A program made the position numbers and the translations under genes. A stretch of 64,000 nucleotides of DNA from Micropruina sonneratiae. Lineage in GTDB: Bacteria > Actinomycetota > Actinomycetes > Propionibacteriales > Propionibacteriaceae. This document shows positions 16,406 through 31,006 of the stretch, in pieces; positions within the stretch are counted from its first letter, which is position 1; the number at the start of each line of letters is the position of its first letter. Below the pieces are notes generated by a model that was given only the letters and a program-made list of their open reading frames with translations, did no database searches and was not told the DNA's origin. Location: NCBI RefSeq assembly GCF_025972045.1, contig NZ_JAPDHX010000001.1, positions 786,787 through 850,786 of the forward strand, given 5' to 3'.

Positions 16406-17041
16406 ATGCTGCTCGTGGGACTGACCGGCGGGATCGCGTCGGGCAAGACGGCCGTGGCGGACCGGCTCGCCGCCCGCGGCGCGGTGATCGTGGACGCCGA
16501 CCTGCTGGCCCGTGAGGTCGTCGCGGTCGGGACGCCGGGCCTCGCCGCGGTGGCCGAGCGGTTCGGGCCCACCGTGCTGACAGTGCCCCGTGACGGTGCC
16601 CCGGCAGAGCTGGACCGGGCCGCCCTGGGCGCCATCGTGTTCGCCGACCCGGACGCCCGACGCGACCTGGAGGCGATCGTGCATCCCCTCGTCCGGGCCA
16701 GGGCGGCCGAACTGACTCGGGCCGCGCCCGCCGACGCGGTGGTGGTGCAGGTGATCCCGCTCCTGGTGGAGACCGGGCAGGCCGGCGTCTTCGACCTGGT
16801 CGTGGTGGTCGACGTCGACCCAGGCGTCCAGCTCAGCCGGCTGATCGAACGCAACGGGCTGACCCCCGAGCAGGCCATGGCCAGGATCGAGGCGCAGGCG
16901 TCGCGGGCGCAGCGGCTCGCCGTCGCCGACCGGGTCGTCGACAACTCGGGCTCGATCGCCGACCTTGACGCGGCGGTCGACGCCCTGTGGCGGTGGCTGC
17001 TGGCCAGGGTGCCCGGGCCGGGGGAGACGTCCGGGCGGTGA
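16406..17041 (+). CDS. coaE: Dephospho-CoA kinase
   Basis: 211 residues, P-loop kinase carrying out the last step of coenzyme A synthesis (3'-phosphorylation of dephospho-CoA). It shows Walker A GLTGGIASGKTAVA, the DADLLARE substrate motif, the IPLLVETG lid region and the C-terminal RLAVADRVVDNSGS. It is the length of a stand-alone enzyme and lacks the C-terminal extension seen in mycobacterial CoaE. The gene follows rpsA as in other actinobacteria. Confidence 0.96.
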   Translation: MLLVGLTGGIASGKTAVADRLAARGAVIVDADLLAREVVAVGTPGLAAVAERFGPTVLTVPRDGAPAELDRAALGAIVFADPDARRDLEAIVHPLVRARAAELTRAAPADAVVVQVIPLLVETGQAGVFDLVVVVDVDPGVQLSRLIERNGLTPEQAMARIEAQASRAQRLAVADRVVDNSGSIADLDAAVDALWRWLLARVPGPGETSGR

Positions 17042-17225
17042 CGCGCGGCCGCACGGCGTCCGGTGACGAGTTCTCCGCGGCCGAAACCGACTGCGGCACG
17101 GCTCCGCGGCGCGCCGGTTGTGGAATTCCTCGGCGGGTTCCACCTGTGGCGGCCCTGTGGGTTGAGAGACTGATCGCGCGGGTCCGCCGGGGCTGACCCG
17201 AGAAACCGACCGGAAGGAATCAACC

Positions 17226-18407
17226 GTGCAGTGCACCCGTTGCCACGCGGACGTACCCGAGGCGGCGCATTTCTGTCAGGTGTGCGGCTTGGACACCCAC
17301 ACCGACGACGGCGCCCGCAAGGCGTCCTACGCCGCCAAACCCAATGAGTCCGTGGTGTCGCTCAAGCTCGTGTCGACCATCATGCCGCGCGGCGCCGCCG
17401 TCCGGCCGATGACCTATCAGTTCGCCCTCGGCCTGGCCCTACTGCTCACCGTGATCGTGGCGGCCACCGGCGCGCTGCCCATCGCGGTGCTGATCGCCGC
17501 CTTCGCGATGCCGATCGTCTACATCGTCTATCTCTACGACGTGAACCTGTGGGAGGACGAACCGGTGCTGGTGACCGGACTGGCGTTCCTGCTCACCGCG
17601 GTGGTCGGAGGCCTTTGGACCTGGCTGTGGCTGACCCTGCGCGGTCCGGTCGCTCCGGAGTCCTCGTGGGACGCCGACGCCATGGCTCCGACCATCACCG
17701 GCTTCCTGATCGCGGCCGTGTTGGCCCCGGTGATCGGTGAGGCGATCCGGCAGGTCGGACCGGTGGTGCTCGCCTCCCGGCCCGAGTTCGACGACCTGAT
17801 GGACGGCCTGACCTTCGGCGTCATCTCCGGCGTGGCGTTCGCCACCGCCGACACGCTGGTGAAGCACTGGCCGCTGATCACCGGCGGCTACGCCGGTGCC
17901 ACCGACGCGCCGACCTGGATCTCACTGCTCGTGCTCGAGGGCTTCGTCAAGCCGCTGGTGATGGGCACCGCCACCGGCATCGCCTGCGCGGAGTTCTCCG
18001 GGCTGGGCGAGGGCTACGACGGGTTCACCCCGCGGTACTTCCGGGGGGTGGCCGCGGCGGTCGGCGCCAACGTGCTGTTCTCGGGCGGCACCTACCTGCT
18101 GGGCTTCCTGGGCAACCAGGTGCTCGCGCTGGTGCTCTCGATCCTGTGGGGCCTGGCCATCCTGGCGGTGTTGATCCTGCGCATCCGCACAGCGCTGCAC
18201 CGCGGCCTGATGGAGGCGGCGCTCGAGTCGACGGCCCGTGCGCGTGGGGTGGGCCCCGGGTTGGAGTTCTGTCCCTCGTGTGAGATGCCGCTGCTGCCCG
18301 AGGCCCAGTTCTGCTCCAACTGCGGCGTCAGCGTCCGGGCGGCCGGGAAGGTGCCGCACGCCCACGCCGCCGGTACCACGCCCAGCACCGAGGAGGCCCA
18401 GTCATGA
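17226..18407 (+). CDS. PrsW-like membrane protein flanked by two zinc ribbons; protease site degenerate
   Basis: 393 residues. An N-terminal zinc ribbon (C3-x2-C6 and C17-x2-C20) is followed by eight or so membrane helices and a second ribbon near the C-terminus (CPSCEMPLLPEAQFCSNC). The core resembles the PrsW intramembrane protease family (LWEDEPVLV, then APVIGEAIRQ, then DDLMDGLTFGVISGVAF). The PrsW EExxK motif reads GEAIRQ, the following E-N reads A-D, and the histidine helix lacks His, so catalysis is unlikely. ATGA overlap couples it to the repeat protein downstream. It may be a sensor or scaffold; that is inference. Confidence 0.75.
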   Translation: MQCTRCHADVPEAAHFCQVCGLDTHTDDGARKASYAAKPNESVVSLKLVSTIMPRGAAVRPMTYQFALGLALLLTVIVAATGALPIAVLIAAFAMPIVYIVYLYDVNLWEDEPVLVTGLAFLLTAVVGGLWTWLWLTLRGPVAPESSWDADAMAPTITGFLIAAVLAPVIGEAIRQVGPVVLASRPEFDDLMDGLTFGVISGVAFATADTLVKHWPLITGGYAGATDAPTWISLLVLEGFVKPLVMGTATGIACAEFSGLGEGYDGFTPRYFRGVAAAVGANVLFSGGTYLLGFLGNQVLALVLSILWGLAILAVLILRIRTALHRGLMEAALESTARARGVGPGLEFCPSCEMPLLPEAQFCSNCGVSVRAAGKVPHAHAAGTTPSTEEAQS

Positions 18408-19426
18408 GCCAGAACAACCAGTACCCGGGCCAGGGCGGCCAGCAGAACCCGCAGGGCGGCCAGCAGTACCCGCAGCAGGGTGGCCAGCAGTTCCCGCAGC
18501 AGGGCGGCCAGCAGTACCCGCAGCAGGGTGGCCAGCAGTACCCGCAGCAGGGTGGCCAGTTCCCGCAGCAGGGTGGCCAGCAGTACCCGCAGCAGGGCGG
18601 CCAGCAGTACCCGCAGCAGGGTGCTCAATACCCGCAGCAGGGCGGCCAGCAGTACCCGGCAGCGGGCGCGTCCGGCCAGTTCGGCCAGCGTCCGCCCGGC
18701 GGCGGCTACGGGGGCGGCTTCCAGCCGCAGCCGGCCAAGCCCAAGAGCAACGGCGTGGTGATCGGCATCGTGGTGGCCGGCATCGCGGCGGTGGCGCTGC
18801 TGGGCTGGCTGCTGATGACGATGTTCGGCGGCGGCAACGATCCCGATCCGACGCCCACCCCGACCGTCTCGACGCAGACGACCGATCCCGGTCCCTCGCC
18901 GACGCCGACCGAGACCACCTCCACCGATCCGAGCCCGTCCCCGACCACGTCGACCAGCACGCCGGCTGGTTCGGCGGAGGTGGGGCTCGGAGTCAGCGTC
19001 GCGCCGGCGGACGGCTGGCAGCAGACCAGCCGCAACGAGCTCAAGAACTACACCGAGCTCAGCAACGGCAAGGCGCTGCTGGCTACCCAGGCGTTCCGGG
19101 TCGAGGGCAACGTCACCGGCAAGGACATCGTGACCGCCTACATGAAGCAGATCACCGAGAACATGACCGGGGTGTCCAGCAAGGACCCGGCCACGATGGA
19201 CGTCAAGAACGAACGGCTGTCGGTGGGCATCGGCAGTTGGGCGGGAACGCGGGCGACCTCACAGGGCTCGGTCAAGCTGCAGTACGTGTCGATCATCTCG
19301 GTGCGTGACGACGGCCTCGCGGTGATGTCGACCCTGATCGTGCCGTCGGGCACGACGGTGGCGTCGCAGCAGGACGACTACCTGGCGATGACCAACTCGT
19401 TGCTGTCCAGTCAGTTGAAGGCCTGA
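18404..19426 (+). CDS. Membrane protein with N-terminal GGQQYPQQ repeats and an extracellular domain
   Basis: 340 residues. Residues 18-85 are eight or nine near-identical copies of an eight-residue Gly/Gln/Tyr/Pro unit, a low-complexity, probably disordered cytoplasmic region. One membrane helix follows (about 117-138, GVVIGIVVAGIAAVALLGWL), then a Thr/Pro/Ser-rich linker and a C-terminal extracellular domain of about 150 residues (VSVAPADGWQQTSRNELKNY). It overlaps the PrsW-like gene by four bases, so the two probably act together. Function unknown; Tyr/Gln/Gly-rich tails of this kind can drive clustering. Confidence 0.75.
   Translation: MSQNNQYPGQGGQQNPQGGQQYPQQGGQQFPQQGGQQYPQQGGQQYPQQGGQFPQQGGQQYPQQGGQQYPQQGAQYPQQGGQQYPAAGASGQFGQRPPGGGYGGGFQPQPAKPKSNGVVIGIVVAGIAAVALLGWLLMTMFGGGNDPDPTPTPTVSTQTTDPGPSPTPTETTSTDPSPSPTTSTSTPAGSAEVGLGVSVAPADGWQQTSRNELKNYTELSNGKALLATQAFRVEGNVTGKDIVTAYMKQITENMTGVSSKDPATMDVKNERLSVGIGSWAGTRATSQGSVKLQYVSIISVRDDGLAVMSTLIVPSGTTVASQQDDYLAMTNSLLSSQLKA
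18455..18658 (+). repeat. 24-bp tandem coding repeat
   Basis: Tandem copies of a unit close to GGTGGCCAGCAGTACCCGCA (plus GCAG) encode GGQQYPQQ. One or two copies are shortened (GGQFPQQ, GAQYPQQ). The copies are nearly identical at DNA level, so the number is likely to vary between strains. Confidence 0.9.
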
Positions 19427-19441
19427 GTTCAGGCAGCCGCG

Positions 19442-19471
19442 CGGCGGGGTCCCGGTGGGGACCCCGCCGTT
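19442..19471 (+). terminator. Terminator between the repeat protein and uvrB
   Basis: CGGCGGGGTCCC pairs perfectly with GGGACCCCGCCG around a GGTG loop and is followed by TT. It lies about 15 bases after the stop codon. Confidence 0.8.
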
Positions 19472-19512
19472 GCCCTGCCCGGCCGGTCACCGGAACTGTC
19501 GGACCGGACGCC

Positions 19513-19518
19513 TAGGCT
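19513..19518 (+). promoter_or_regulatory. uvrB -10 hexamer (leaderless start)
   Basis: TAGGCT ends seven bases before the uvrB ATG at 19526. No ribosome-binding site is seen. No clear actinobacterial LexA box (TCGAAC-N4-GTTCGA type) is visible upstream. Confidence 0.45.
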
Positions 19519-19525
19519 TGCGGTC

Positions 19526-21607
<2,082 letters not shown>

Positions 21608-21653
21608 GTGGTGGCGCAGTTGGCAGGTCTCGCGAGGGAATGGAAGAATCGAA

Positions 21654-21773
21654 ACGGAGGGGAGTACTCCCTAGCGAGAACGTCGTCATCACGGACCGGC
21701 ACTCCGGTCCCGGCGCCTCGGCTGGCAACAGTGGCGGAGACCTCCGACGCTGAGCCCTGAGGAGACCCTCCGT
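21654..21773 (+). ncRNA. yybP-ykoY-type (Mn2+) riboswitch upstream of TerC
   Basis: The leader starts with ACGGAGGG and ends with CCCTCCGT, a perfect 8-bp closing helix. Next to the 5' strand is GGGGAGTA and next to the 3' strand is GGAGACC. These are the two conserved manganese-binding loop sequences of the yybP-ykoY family, which often precedes terC genes. Internal stems include GGACCGG-CACT-CCGGTCC. The 3' strand of the closing helix touches the TTG start codon and the GAGGAG ribosome site is in the second loop, so control is probably at translation. No covariance search was run. Confidence 0.72.
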
Positions 21774-22762
21774 TGCACGTCACCCCTACCGTCTGGCTGA
21801 TCACCCTCGGCGTGACCGTCGCCATCCTGGCCTTCGACCTGGTCGTCATCGGCCGGCGCCCGCATGAGCCGTCGATGAAGGAATGCACGATCGCGATCAG
21901 CATCTACGTCGCGATGGCGATCGCGTTCGGCCTCGGTGTCTGGATGGTGTCGGGTCCGCGGTTCGCGGGCGAGTTCTTCGCCGGGTGGCTGACGGAGTAC
22001 AGCCTCAGCATCGACAACCTGTTCATCTTCGTCATCATCATGAGCAACCTGCGGGTGCCCCGGAAGTACCAGCAGTTCGCGCTGATGGTGGGCATCGTGC
22101 TGGCGCTGGTCTTCCGCGGCATCTTCATCGCGCTCGGTGCGGCCGCCATCGAGCGGTTCTCCTGGGTGTTCTTCGTCTTCGGCGCGTTCCTGATCTGGAC
22201 GGCGTGGAACCTGTTCCGCGAGTACCTCAGCCCCGAGGACGACGACGAGAAGACGGAGAACTTCGCGATGCGCTGGGTGAAGCGCACCTTCCCGTCGACC
22301 GACGAATACCACGGCACGAGGCTGACCGTCGTCGAGAACGGCAAGCGGCTGATCACTCCCATGCTGTTCGTGATCATCGCACTCGGCAGCACCGACCTGC
22401 TGTTCGCGTTGGATTCGATCCCGGCCATCTACGGCCTCACCCAGGAGCCGTTCCTGGTGTTCACGGCCAACGTGTTCGCGCTGATGGGGTTGCGCCAGCT
22501 GTACTTCCTGATCGGCGGGCTGCTGCAGCGACTGGTCTACCTGTCGGTCGGCCTTTCGTTCATTCTTGCCTTCATCGGCGTGAAGCTGGTCCTGCACGCC
22601 CTACACGAGTACCACCTGGACGATGCCTGGGGGATCAACGTCGACATCCCGATCTGGCTGTCGTTGACCGTCATCCTCGGCACCCTGGTCATCACCACGG
22701 TGGCCAGCCTGATCAAGTCCAGGCGCGACCAGGAACGCGAAGGCGCCCAGCCGCGGCGCTGA
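21773..22762 (+). CDS. TerC-family integral membrane protein (probable Mn2+ exporter)
   Basis: 329 residues with about nine membrane helices. TerC/Alx/MeeF family motifs with buried acidic residues are present: TEYSLSIDNLFIFVIIM and ALGSTDLLFALDSIPAIYG, then LRQLYFLIGGLL. A charged cytoplasmic loop (SPEDDDEKTENFAMRW) separates the halves. Family members export manganese, and the upstream yybP-ykoY-like element fits that. Translation appears to start at TTG 21773, nine bases after a GAGGAG site; no ATG or GTG with a comparable site exists. Confidence 0.88.
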   Translation: MHVTPTVWLITLGVTVAILAFDLVVIGRRPHEPSMKECTIAISIYVAMAIAFGLGVWMVSGPRFAGEFFAGWLTEYSLSIDNLFIFVIIMSNLRVPRKYQQFALMVGIVLALVFRGIFIALGAAAIERFSWVFFVFGAFLIWTAWNLFREYLSPEDDDEKTENFAMRWVKRTFPSTDEYHGTRLTVVENGKRLITPMLFVIIALGSTDLLFALDSIPAIYGLTQEPFLVFTANVFALMGLRQLYFLIGGLLQRLVYLSVGLSFILAFIGVKLVLHALHEYHLDDAWGINVDIPIWLSLTVILGTLVITTVASLIKSRRDQEREGAQPRR

Positions 22763-22765
22763 GTC

Positions 22766-23380
22766 TCACCAGCCCCGCTCGCGCCACTCGGCCAGGTGCG
22801 GCCGCTCGGCGCCCAGCGTGGTGTCGGCGCCGTGCCCCGGATGCACCACCGTGTCGTCGGGGTAGACCTCGAACAGCTTGGTCGTCACGTCGTGCAGCAG
22901 CGTGTCGAAGTCGCCGGCGTTCCAGGTCCTGCCGACACCGCCGGGGAACAGGCTGTCGCCGGTGAACAGCCGCGCCGGCCCGCCCTCGGGGGTGTGCGCC
23001 AGGGTGATCGAGCCGGGCGTGTGGCCGACCAGGCCGATGACCCCCAGGCCGACGCCGCCGAGTTCGATCACGTCGCCGTCCCACACCTCGCGGCAGGTGA
23101 CGCCGGTGGCTTCGGTGATCGAGGCGGCGTCCGGTCGGCCCGCGTAGGCGGGTGCTCCGGTCGCCTCCACCACCGCAGCCAGCGCGTCGATGTGGTCGTG
23201 GTGCAGATGGGTGGTGACGACGGCGACCAGCCGCAGCCGTTCGAGCTGCCGCAACAGGACGTCGGCCTCGGCGGCGGCGTCGATGAGCAGGGCGTCGTCG
23301 CCGTGGGTCAGCAGATACGCGTTGTTGTCCATCTGGCCGACCGATGTCTTCGCCAGCCGCAGTCCGTTACCGATCAGCAT
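22766..23380 (-). CDS. Metallo-beta-lactamase-fold hydrolase (glyoxalase II-like)
   Basis: 204 residues. The metal-binding motif THLHHDHIDAL, a second ligand in VGHTPGS, and GDSLFPGGVGRT and HPGHG downstream place it with glyoxalase II-type thioester hydrolases. It follows a mycothiol-type DinB protein by four bases, so its substrate may be a mycothiol thioester; that link is inferred from position. It converges with terC. The start is ATG 23380, because the longer frame upstream runs into the neighbouring gene. Confidence 0.87.
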   Translation of the reverse strand: MLIGNGLRLAKTSVGQMDNNAYLLTHGDDALLIDAAAEADVLLRQLERLRLVAVVTTHLHHDHIDALAAVVEATGAPAYAGRPDAASITEATGVTCREVWDGDVIELGGVGLGVIGLVGHTPGSITLAHTPEGGPARLFTGDSLFPGGVGRTWNAGDFDTLLHDVTTKLFEVYPDDTVVHPGHGADTTLGAERPHLAEWRERGW

Positions 23381-23384
23381 GCAG

Positions 23385-24101
23385 TCATGATCGCAGGCCG
23401 GGCACCAATCCGTCCGCCCCTTCGAGCCGGTCGTCGCCACCGCGTCCGATGAGCCAGCCCCACAGCGCGGCATCGCCGCCGGACACCGTCCGTTCGCCGG
23501 CCTCCGCCGGCCCCACCCGGCCGGTGACCCCGGAGGTGCTCTCGACCCGCAGCGGCGGCAGCCGGGGGTCGTCGGCGTAGCGCGTCAGCGCCCACTGCAA
23601 CAACCAGCGGGCCGACGACTGGTCGAGCCGGTCCAGCTCGTAGCCGCAGTCCAGGTCGAGCAGGTGCGCCACCAGCTCGGCCAGCCGGGCCATCGGCACC
23701 TGGGCCATCGTCATCCGGCGTCCGGCCAGGTCCAGCGGCACCGTCCAGTCGCCGACCGAATCCAACGCCCGCTCCAGCCGGCCGGCCGAGGTGTCGAGCA
23801 GGATCTGCAGGTCGAGCCCGGTCAGTTCCGAACCCCGCTCGACGCCTTCGTCACGACGCACGTCGTCGGCGTACAACGGCACCTCGCGGCCGTCGGCGGC
23901 CGCGGTCACCAACTGCGTCAGCGCGTCGGCGTTGGCGGCCAGGTGGGCGGCCACGTTGGCCCGGGACCAGCCGGGCAGCAGGCTGGGCCGGTGCCAGTCT
24001 TCGTCGGAGATCCCGATCGTTTCGCCGAGCAGCCGTTGGGTGCCCTCGTGAACCCGTTTGCGCAGCGTCTCCAGCGGTGCTGCAAACGTCGGCTCGGCCA
24101 T
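23385..24101 (-). CDS. Maleylpyruvate isomerase-family mycothiol-dependent protein (DinB-like)
   Basis: 238 residues. The N-terminal four-helix DinB/MDMPI domain shows the family signature: [26 protein letters not shown] with metal-ligand histidine in VAAHLA. The second histidine is in [13 protein letters not shown]-terminal alpha/beta domain ends near [13 protein letters not shown]. These proteins use mycothiol for isomerisation or conjugation; the actual reaction of this member is unknown. ATG 24101 is chosen over 24131 from the family N-terminus. It is divergent from uvrA and cotranscribed with the hydrolase. Confidence 0.82.
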   Translation of the reverse strand: MAEPTFAAPLETLRKRVHEGTQRLLGETIGISDEDWHRPSLLPGWSRANVAAHLAANADALTQLVTAAADGREVPLYADDVRRDEGVERGSELTGLDLQILLDTSAGRLERALDSVGDWTVPLDLAGRRMTMAQVPMARLAELVAHLLDLDCGYELDRLDQSSARWLLQWALTRYADDPRLPPLRVESTSGVTGRVGPAEAGERTVSGGDAALWGWLIGRGGDDRLEGADGLVPGLRS

Positions 24102-24173
24102 GCCTGCCACCCTAAGGGGTTGTCCGGACATGTGGGGACGTCTGCGGCGCGGGTTCTGTCACAGCCGGCAACT

Positions 24174-24179
24174 AGCATG
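24174..24179 (+). promoter_or_regulatory. uvrA -10 hexamer (leaderless GTG start)
   Basis: TAGCAT ends six bases before the GTG at 24186. The ATG at 24177 lies inside this hexamer, which argues that the GTG is the true start. Confidence 0.45.
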
Positions 24180-24185
24180 ATCGCC

Positions 24186-27104
<2,919 letters not shown>

Positions 27105-27191
27105 GCGTGTCCGCCCCAGCGGCCCGGCCGGCGTGGCCGGGGCGTGACGGGACGGTGCCTACGCTGGGCCGCGTGCGAGAGGGGGAGTTCG

Positions 27192-29141
27192 GTGGCTGAT
27201 CCGGAGAGCTATCGCCCGGCCACCGGCACCATTCCGACCCAGCCGGGCGTCTACCGGTTCAGCGACGCCGCGGGCAGGGTCATCTACGTCGGCAAGGCCG
27301 TCAACCTCAGACAACGGCTGACGTCGTACTTCGCCGATCCTGCGGTGCTGCACTTCCGCACCCGCACGATGGTGCGCACCGCCGCCAAGGTCGAGTGGAC
27401 CGTCGTCCGCAACGAACTCGAGGCGCTGCAGCTCGAGTACACCTGGATCAAGCAGCACGATCCGCGGTTCAACGTGAAGTACCGCGACGACAAGTCCTAC
27501 CCGTGGGTCGCGGTGACCTGGTCGGAAGAGTTCCCACGCGTCTACGTCGGCCGCGGCAAGAAGCGCAAGGGCACCCGCTACTTCGGGCCCTACGCGCACG
27601 CCTGGGCGATCCGCGAGACCCTCGATCCGCTGCTGCGGGCATTCCCGATGCGCTCGTGCACCAACGGCGTGTTCCGCAACGCCGCGGCGTCCGGACGGCC
27701 CTGCCTGCTGGGCTACATCGGCAAGTGCGCGGCCCCATGCGTCGGCCGGATCGGCCCGGACGAGCATCGTGACCTCGCCCAGGACGTCTGCGACTTCCTG
27801 GCCGGCCGCACCAACGCGCTGCTGAAGCGGCTCGAGCGGCAGATGGCCGAGGCGTCCACCAACCTGGAGTTCGAGAAGGCGGCGGTGCTGCGCGACCAGC
27901 TGCACGCCCTGCGCCAGGCCACCGACTCCAACACCGTCGTGCTCGGCGACGGCACCGACGCCGACGTGATCGCCCTGGCCGAGGACCCGCTCGAGGTGGC
28001 GGTGCAGATCTTCCACGTCCGTGATGGCCGGATCCGCGGCCAGCGGGCCTGGGTGGCCGACCGCACCGACGACACCGCGACGTCGGGGTTGATCGAGACC
28101 TTCCTGCTGCAGCTGTACGCCGACGTCGACGGCGACGAGGTGCCGCCGGAGATCCTGGTGCCCGAGGTGCCCACCACCGGTGGGCTGATCGCCGAGTTGC
28201 TCACCGAGTCCCGCGGTGCGCGGGTGGTGATCCGCACCCCGCGGCGCGGCGACAAGAGGACGCTGATGGAGACGGTGGCCCGCAACGCCGCCGAGGCGCT
28301 GGCCCTGCACAAGACGCGCCGGGCCAGCGACCTGTCCACCCGCAACCAGGCGCTCGAAGAGATCCAGGAGGCCCTGGGCCTGCCGACCGTGCCGCTGCGG
28401 ATCGAGTGCTACGACGTGTCGCACCTGCAGGGCACCGAGATCGTCGCCTCGATGGTGGTCTTCGAGGACGGGCTGGCCCGCAAGAGTGACTACCGGCGAT
28501 TCGTGATCCGCGGCCAGGACGGCTCCAACGACGTCGCCGCCATCCACGAGGTGATCACCCGCAGGTTCCGCCGCTACCTCGACGAGCAGGGCGAGACCGG
28601 CAGCGACGGCCCGCTGCTGGTCGACCCGACCACCGGCGCCGCCCGGAAGTTCGCCTACGCCCCCGGGCTGGTCGTGGTCGACGGCGGGGCGCCGCAGGTG
28701 GCGGCCGCGGCGCAGGCGCTGGCCGTACTGGGCATCACCGACGTGGCAGTGATCGGCCTGGCCAAACGCCTCGAGGAGGTGTGGCAGCCCGGGGAGGAGT
28801 TCCCGCTCATCCTGCCGCGCACCAGCGAGGGCCTGTACCTGTTGCAGCGGGTCCGCGACGAGGCGCACCGCTTCGCCATCACCCACCACCGCGGCCGGCG
28901 CAGCGCCTCGATGGTCGAGTCCGTGCTGGACGCCGTGCCCGGCCTGGGCGAGGTGCGGCGCCGCACGCTGCTGAAGCACTTCGGGTCGCTGCGCAAGCTC
29001 CGCGCCGCCGACCCCGCCGAGCTCGCGGCGGTGCCGGGTATCGGGCCCGCCATCGCCGCCGCCATCGTCGAGGCGCTCGCCGAGCCGGCACCCGAGGCGA
29101 TCAACCTGACCACCGGCGAGGTGCTGGACGGGGCACCATAA
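27192..29141 (+). CDS. uvrC: Excinuclease ABC subunit C
   Basis: 649 residues. N-terminal GIY-YIG nuclease ([18 protein letters not shown]), the cysteine cluster region CTNGVF...[13 protein letters not shown], a UVR motif ([17 protein letters not shown]), an RNase H-like endonuclease domain ([30 protein letters not shown]), and tandem C-terminal helix-hairpin-helix motifs (ALDAVPGLG-type; [13 protein letters not shown]). It makes both incisions in nucleotide excision repair. The GTG at 27192 has an AGGGGGAG ribosome site; a -10 TACGCT at 27160-27165 would give a 20-base leader. Confidence 0.97.
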   Translation: MADPESYRPATGTIPTQPGVYRFSDAAGRVIYVGKAVNLRQRLTSYFADPAVLHFRTRTMVRTAAKVEWTVVRNELEALQLEYTWIKQHDPRFNVKYRDDKSYPWVAVTWSEEFPRVYVGRGKKRKGTRYFGPYAHAWAIRETLDPLLRAFPMRSCTNGVFRNAAASGRPCLLGYIGKCAAPCVGRIGPDEHRDLAQDVCDFLAGRTNALLKRLERQMAEASTNLEFEKAAVLRDQLHALRQATDSNTVVLGDGTDADVIALAEDPLEVAVQIFHVRDGRIRGQRAWVADRTDDTATSGLIETFLLQLYADVDGDEVPPEILVPEVPTTGGLIAELLTESRGARVVIRTPRRGDKRTLMETVARNAAEALALHKTRRASDLSTRNQALEEIQEALGLPTVPLRIECYDVSHLQGTEIVASMVVFEDGLARKSDYRRFVIRGQDGSNDVAAIHEVITRRFRRYLDEQGETGSDGPLLVDPTTGAARKFAYAPGLVVVDGGAPQVAAAAQALAVLGITDVAVIGLAKRLEEVWQPGEEFPLILPRTSEGLYLLQRVRDEAHRFAITHHRGRRSASMVESVLDAVPGLGEVRRRTLLKHFGSLRKLRAADPAELAAVPGIGPAIAAAIVEALAEPAPEAINLTTGEVLDGAP

Positions 29142-29142
29142 T
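29137..29142 (+). promoter_or_regulatory. rapZ -10 hexamer inside the uvrC stop region
   Basis: CATAAT overlaps the uvrC stop codon (TAA 29139-29141) and ends six bases before the rapZ ATG, suggesting an internal promoter and a leaderless rapZ-yvcK-whiA transcript. Confidence 0.45.
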
Positions 29143-29148
29143 GACCCC

Positions 29149-30018
29149 ATGAGCACCCCCAGCCACGGCTTGCGGTTCGTCATCGTGACGGGCATGTCCG
29201 GCGCGGGCCGGCGCACCGCCTGTCACACGCTGGAGGATCTCGGCTGGTACGTGGTCGACAACCTGCCGCCCGAGCTGCTGCCCGGGTTGGTCGATGTCGC
29301 CCGCGAGCGCGAGTTCAGCCGGGTCGCGGTCAGTCTCGACGTGCGTACCCGCTCGGCGTTCAACCAGATCCCCGAAGCCTTCGACAGGCTGGGCCGGGCC
29401 GGCGTGGTGCCACAGATCCTGTTCCTGGACGCCGCCGACGATGCGATCGTCCGGCGCCAGGAGTCGGTCCGGCGGCCGCTGCCGCTGCAGGGCGAGGACG
29501 GGCTGCTCGACGGGGCGGTCCGCGAGCGGCGGCTGCTGGCCAGCCTGCGAGCCTCGGCCGACCTGGTCATCGACACCTCCACCCTGAACGTGCATCAGCT
29601 CGCCGACCGGGTGACCACCGTGTTCGGCTCCGACGCCGACCCCGAACTGCTGTTCACCGTGATGTCGTTCGGGTTCAAGAACGGTCTGCCGATCGACGCC
29701 GACATGGTGTTCGACGTCCGCTTCCTGCCCAACCCGCACTGGGTGCCCGACCTGCGGCCGCTCACGGGGCTGTCCGAGCAGGTGTCCGATTACGTGCTCG
29801 GCCAGGCCAGCGCCGGCGCCTTCCTCGACGACGTCGTCGACCTGCTCGGCATCATCAGCCCCGGCTATGTGCGCGAGGGCAAGCGGCTGGCCACGGTGGC
29901 AATCGGCTGCACCGGCGGCAAGCACCGCAGCACCGCGATGGCCGAAGAGCTGGCCCGCCGGCTGCGCGTCCAGGGCACGGCCACCCGGGTGTTCCATCGA
30001 GACCTGGGCAAAGAGTGA
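29149..30018 (+). CDS. rapZ: RNase adapter protein RapZ / nucleotide-binding YvcJ
   Basis: 289 residues. The N-terminal P-loop domain reads [18 protein letters not shown], with RR in place of the usual K/R-S, followed by [12 protein letters not shown]. The C-terminal domain carries [25 protein letters not shown] and [11 protein letters not shown], the residues that sense aminosugar phosphate in E. coli RapZ. In Gram-positive bacteria it binds and hydrolyses nucleotides, and its target is unclear. It overlaps yvcK by four bases (GTGA); rapZ-yvcK-whiA is a widely conserved Gram-positive trio. Confidence 0.93.
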   Translation: MSTPSHGLRFVIVTGMSGAGRRTACHTLEDLGWYVVDNLPPELLPGLVDVAREREFSRVAVSLDVRTRSAFNQIPEAFDRLGRAGVVPQILFLDAADDAIVRRQESVRRPLPLQGEDGLLDGAVRERRLLASLRASADLVIDTSTLNVHQLADRVTTVFGSDADPELLFTVMSFGFKNGLPIDADMVFDVRFLPNPHWVPDLRPLTGLSEQVSDYVLGQASAGAFLDDVVDLLGIISPGYVREGKRLATVAIGCTGGKHRSTAMAEELARRLRVQGTATRVFHRDLGKE

Positions 30019-30965
30019 GCCCGCGGCGAATCTCGCCGGCGGTCGTCGCCTTCGGCGGTGGCCACGGCCTCTACGCCTCCCTGCAAGCGCTGCGCTACCT
30101 CACGCCGCGGCTCACCGCGGTCGTCACGGTCGCCGACGATGGCGGCTCCTCGGGCCGGCTGCGCCAGGAGTTCGACATCCTTCCGCCCGGCGACCTGCGG
30201 ATGGCGCTGGCCGCGCTGTGCGGCGACGACGAGGTGGGGCGCACGTGGGCCGACGTGCTGCAGTCACGGTTCGGGGGTTCCGGTCCGCTGGCCGGCCACG
30301 CGATCGGGAACCTGCTGATCGCCGGGCTGTGGCAGCGCCTGGGCGACCCGGTCGCCGGGCTCGACCTGGTCGGCGAGCTGCTGCGCATCCAGGGCCGGGT
30401 GCTGCCGATGGCCGCCGTGCCGTTGGTGATCGAGGCCGACGTGGTGGGCGTCGACGCGGGCGACCCCGACGAGGAGTCGGTGCTCCGCGGCCAGGCGACG
30501 GTGGCGAAGACGTCCGGCGACGTCCGCGCGGTCCGGCTGGTGCCGCCCGACCCGCCGGCGCGGCACGAGTCGGTGGCGAGCGTGCTGGCCGCCGACCACG
30601 TCGTCCTGGGCCCGGGGTCGTGGTTCACCTCGGTGATCCCGCACCTGCTGGTCCCCGAGCTGGCCGAGGCGATCCTCACCACCCGGGCCCAACGCATCCT
30701 GACGATGAACCTCGTCCCGGCCGACGAGACGCACGGCTTCCCGGCCTCCCGGCACCTGGAGGTGCTGGCCGACCACTGTCCGAGACTGCGTCTCGACGTG
30801 GTGGTGGTCGATCCGTCCTTCGCTGTCGACGATCCGCCCCTGGAGAGGTTCGCGCGGTCGCTGGGCGCCCGGCTGGTGGTGGAGAATGTACGGATGCGCG
30901 ACGGTTCGCCCCGGCACGACCCCCACCGGCTGGCCGCCGTCTACGCCGAACTGATGAACCAATAG
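30015..30965 (+). CDS. yvcK: Gluconeogenesis factor YvcK/CuvA family protein
   Basis: 316 residues, a Rossmann-type protein related to 2-phospho-L-lactate transferase. It shows [46 protein letters not shown], and [20 protein letters not shown]. YvcK proteins bind UDP-sugars and are needed for growth on gluconeogenic carbon and for cell-wall synthesis. The GTG start overlaps the rapZ stop, which indicates coupled translation. Confidence 0.93.
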   Translation: MSPRRISPAVVAFGGGHGLYASLQALRYLTPRLTAVVTVADDGGSSGRLRQEFDILPPGDLRMALAALCGDDEVGRTWADVLQSRFGGSGPLAGHAIGNLLIAGLWQRLGDPVAGLDLVGELLRIQGRVLPMAAVPLVIEADVVGVDAGDPDEESVLRGQATVAKTSGDVRAVRLVPPDPPARHESVASVLAADHVVLGPGSWFTSVIPHLLVPELAEAILTTRAQRILTMNLVPADETHGFPASRHLEVLADHCPRLRLDVVVVDPSFAVDDPPLERFARSLGARLVVENVRMRDGSPRHDPHRLAAVYAELMNQ

Positions 30966-31006
30966 GCCGACCCCCGGCGACCCCCCGACCGATAAGGATG
31001 ACCCCC

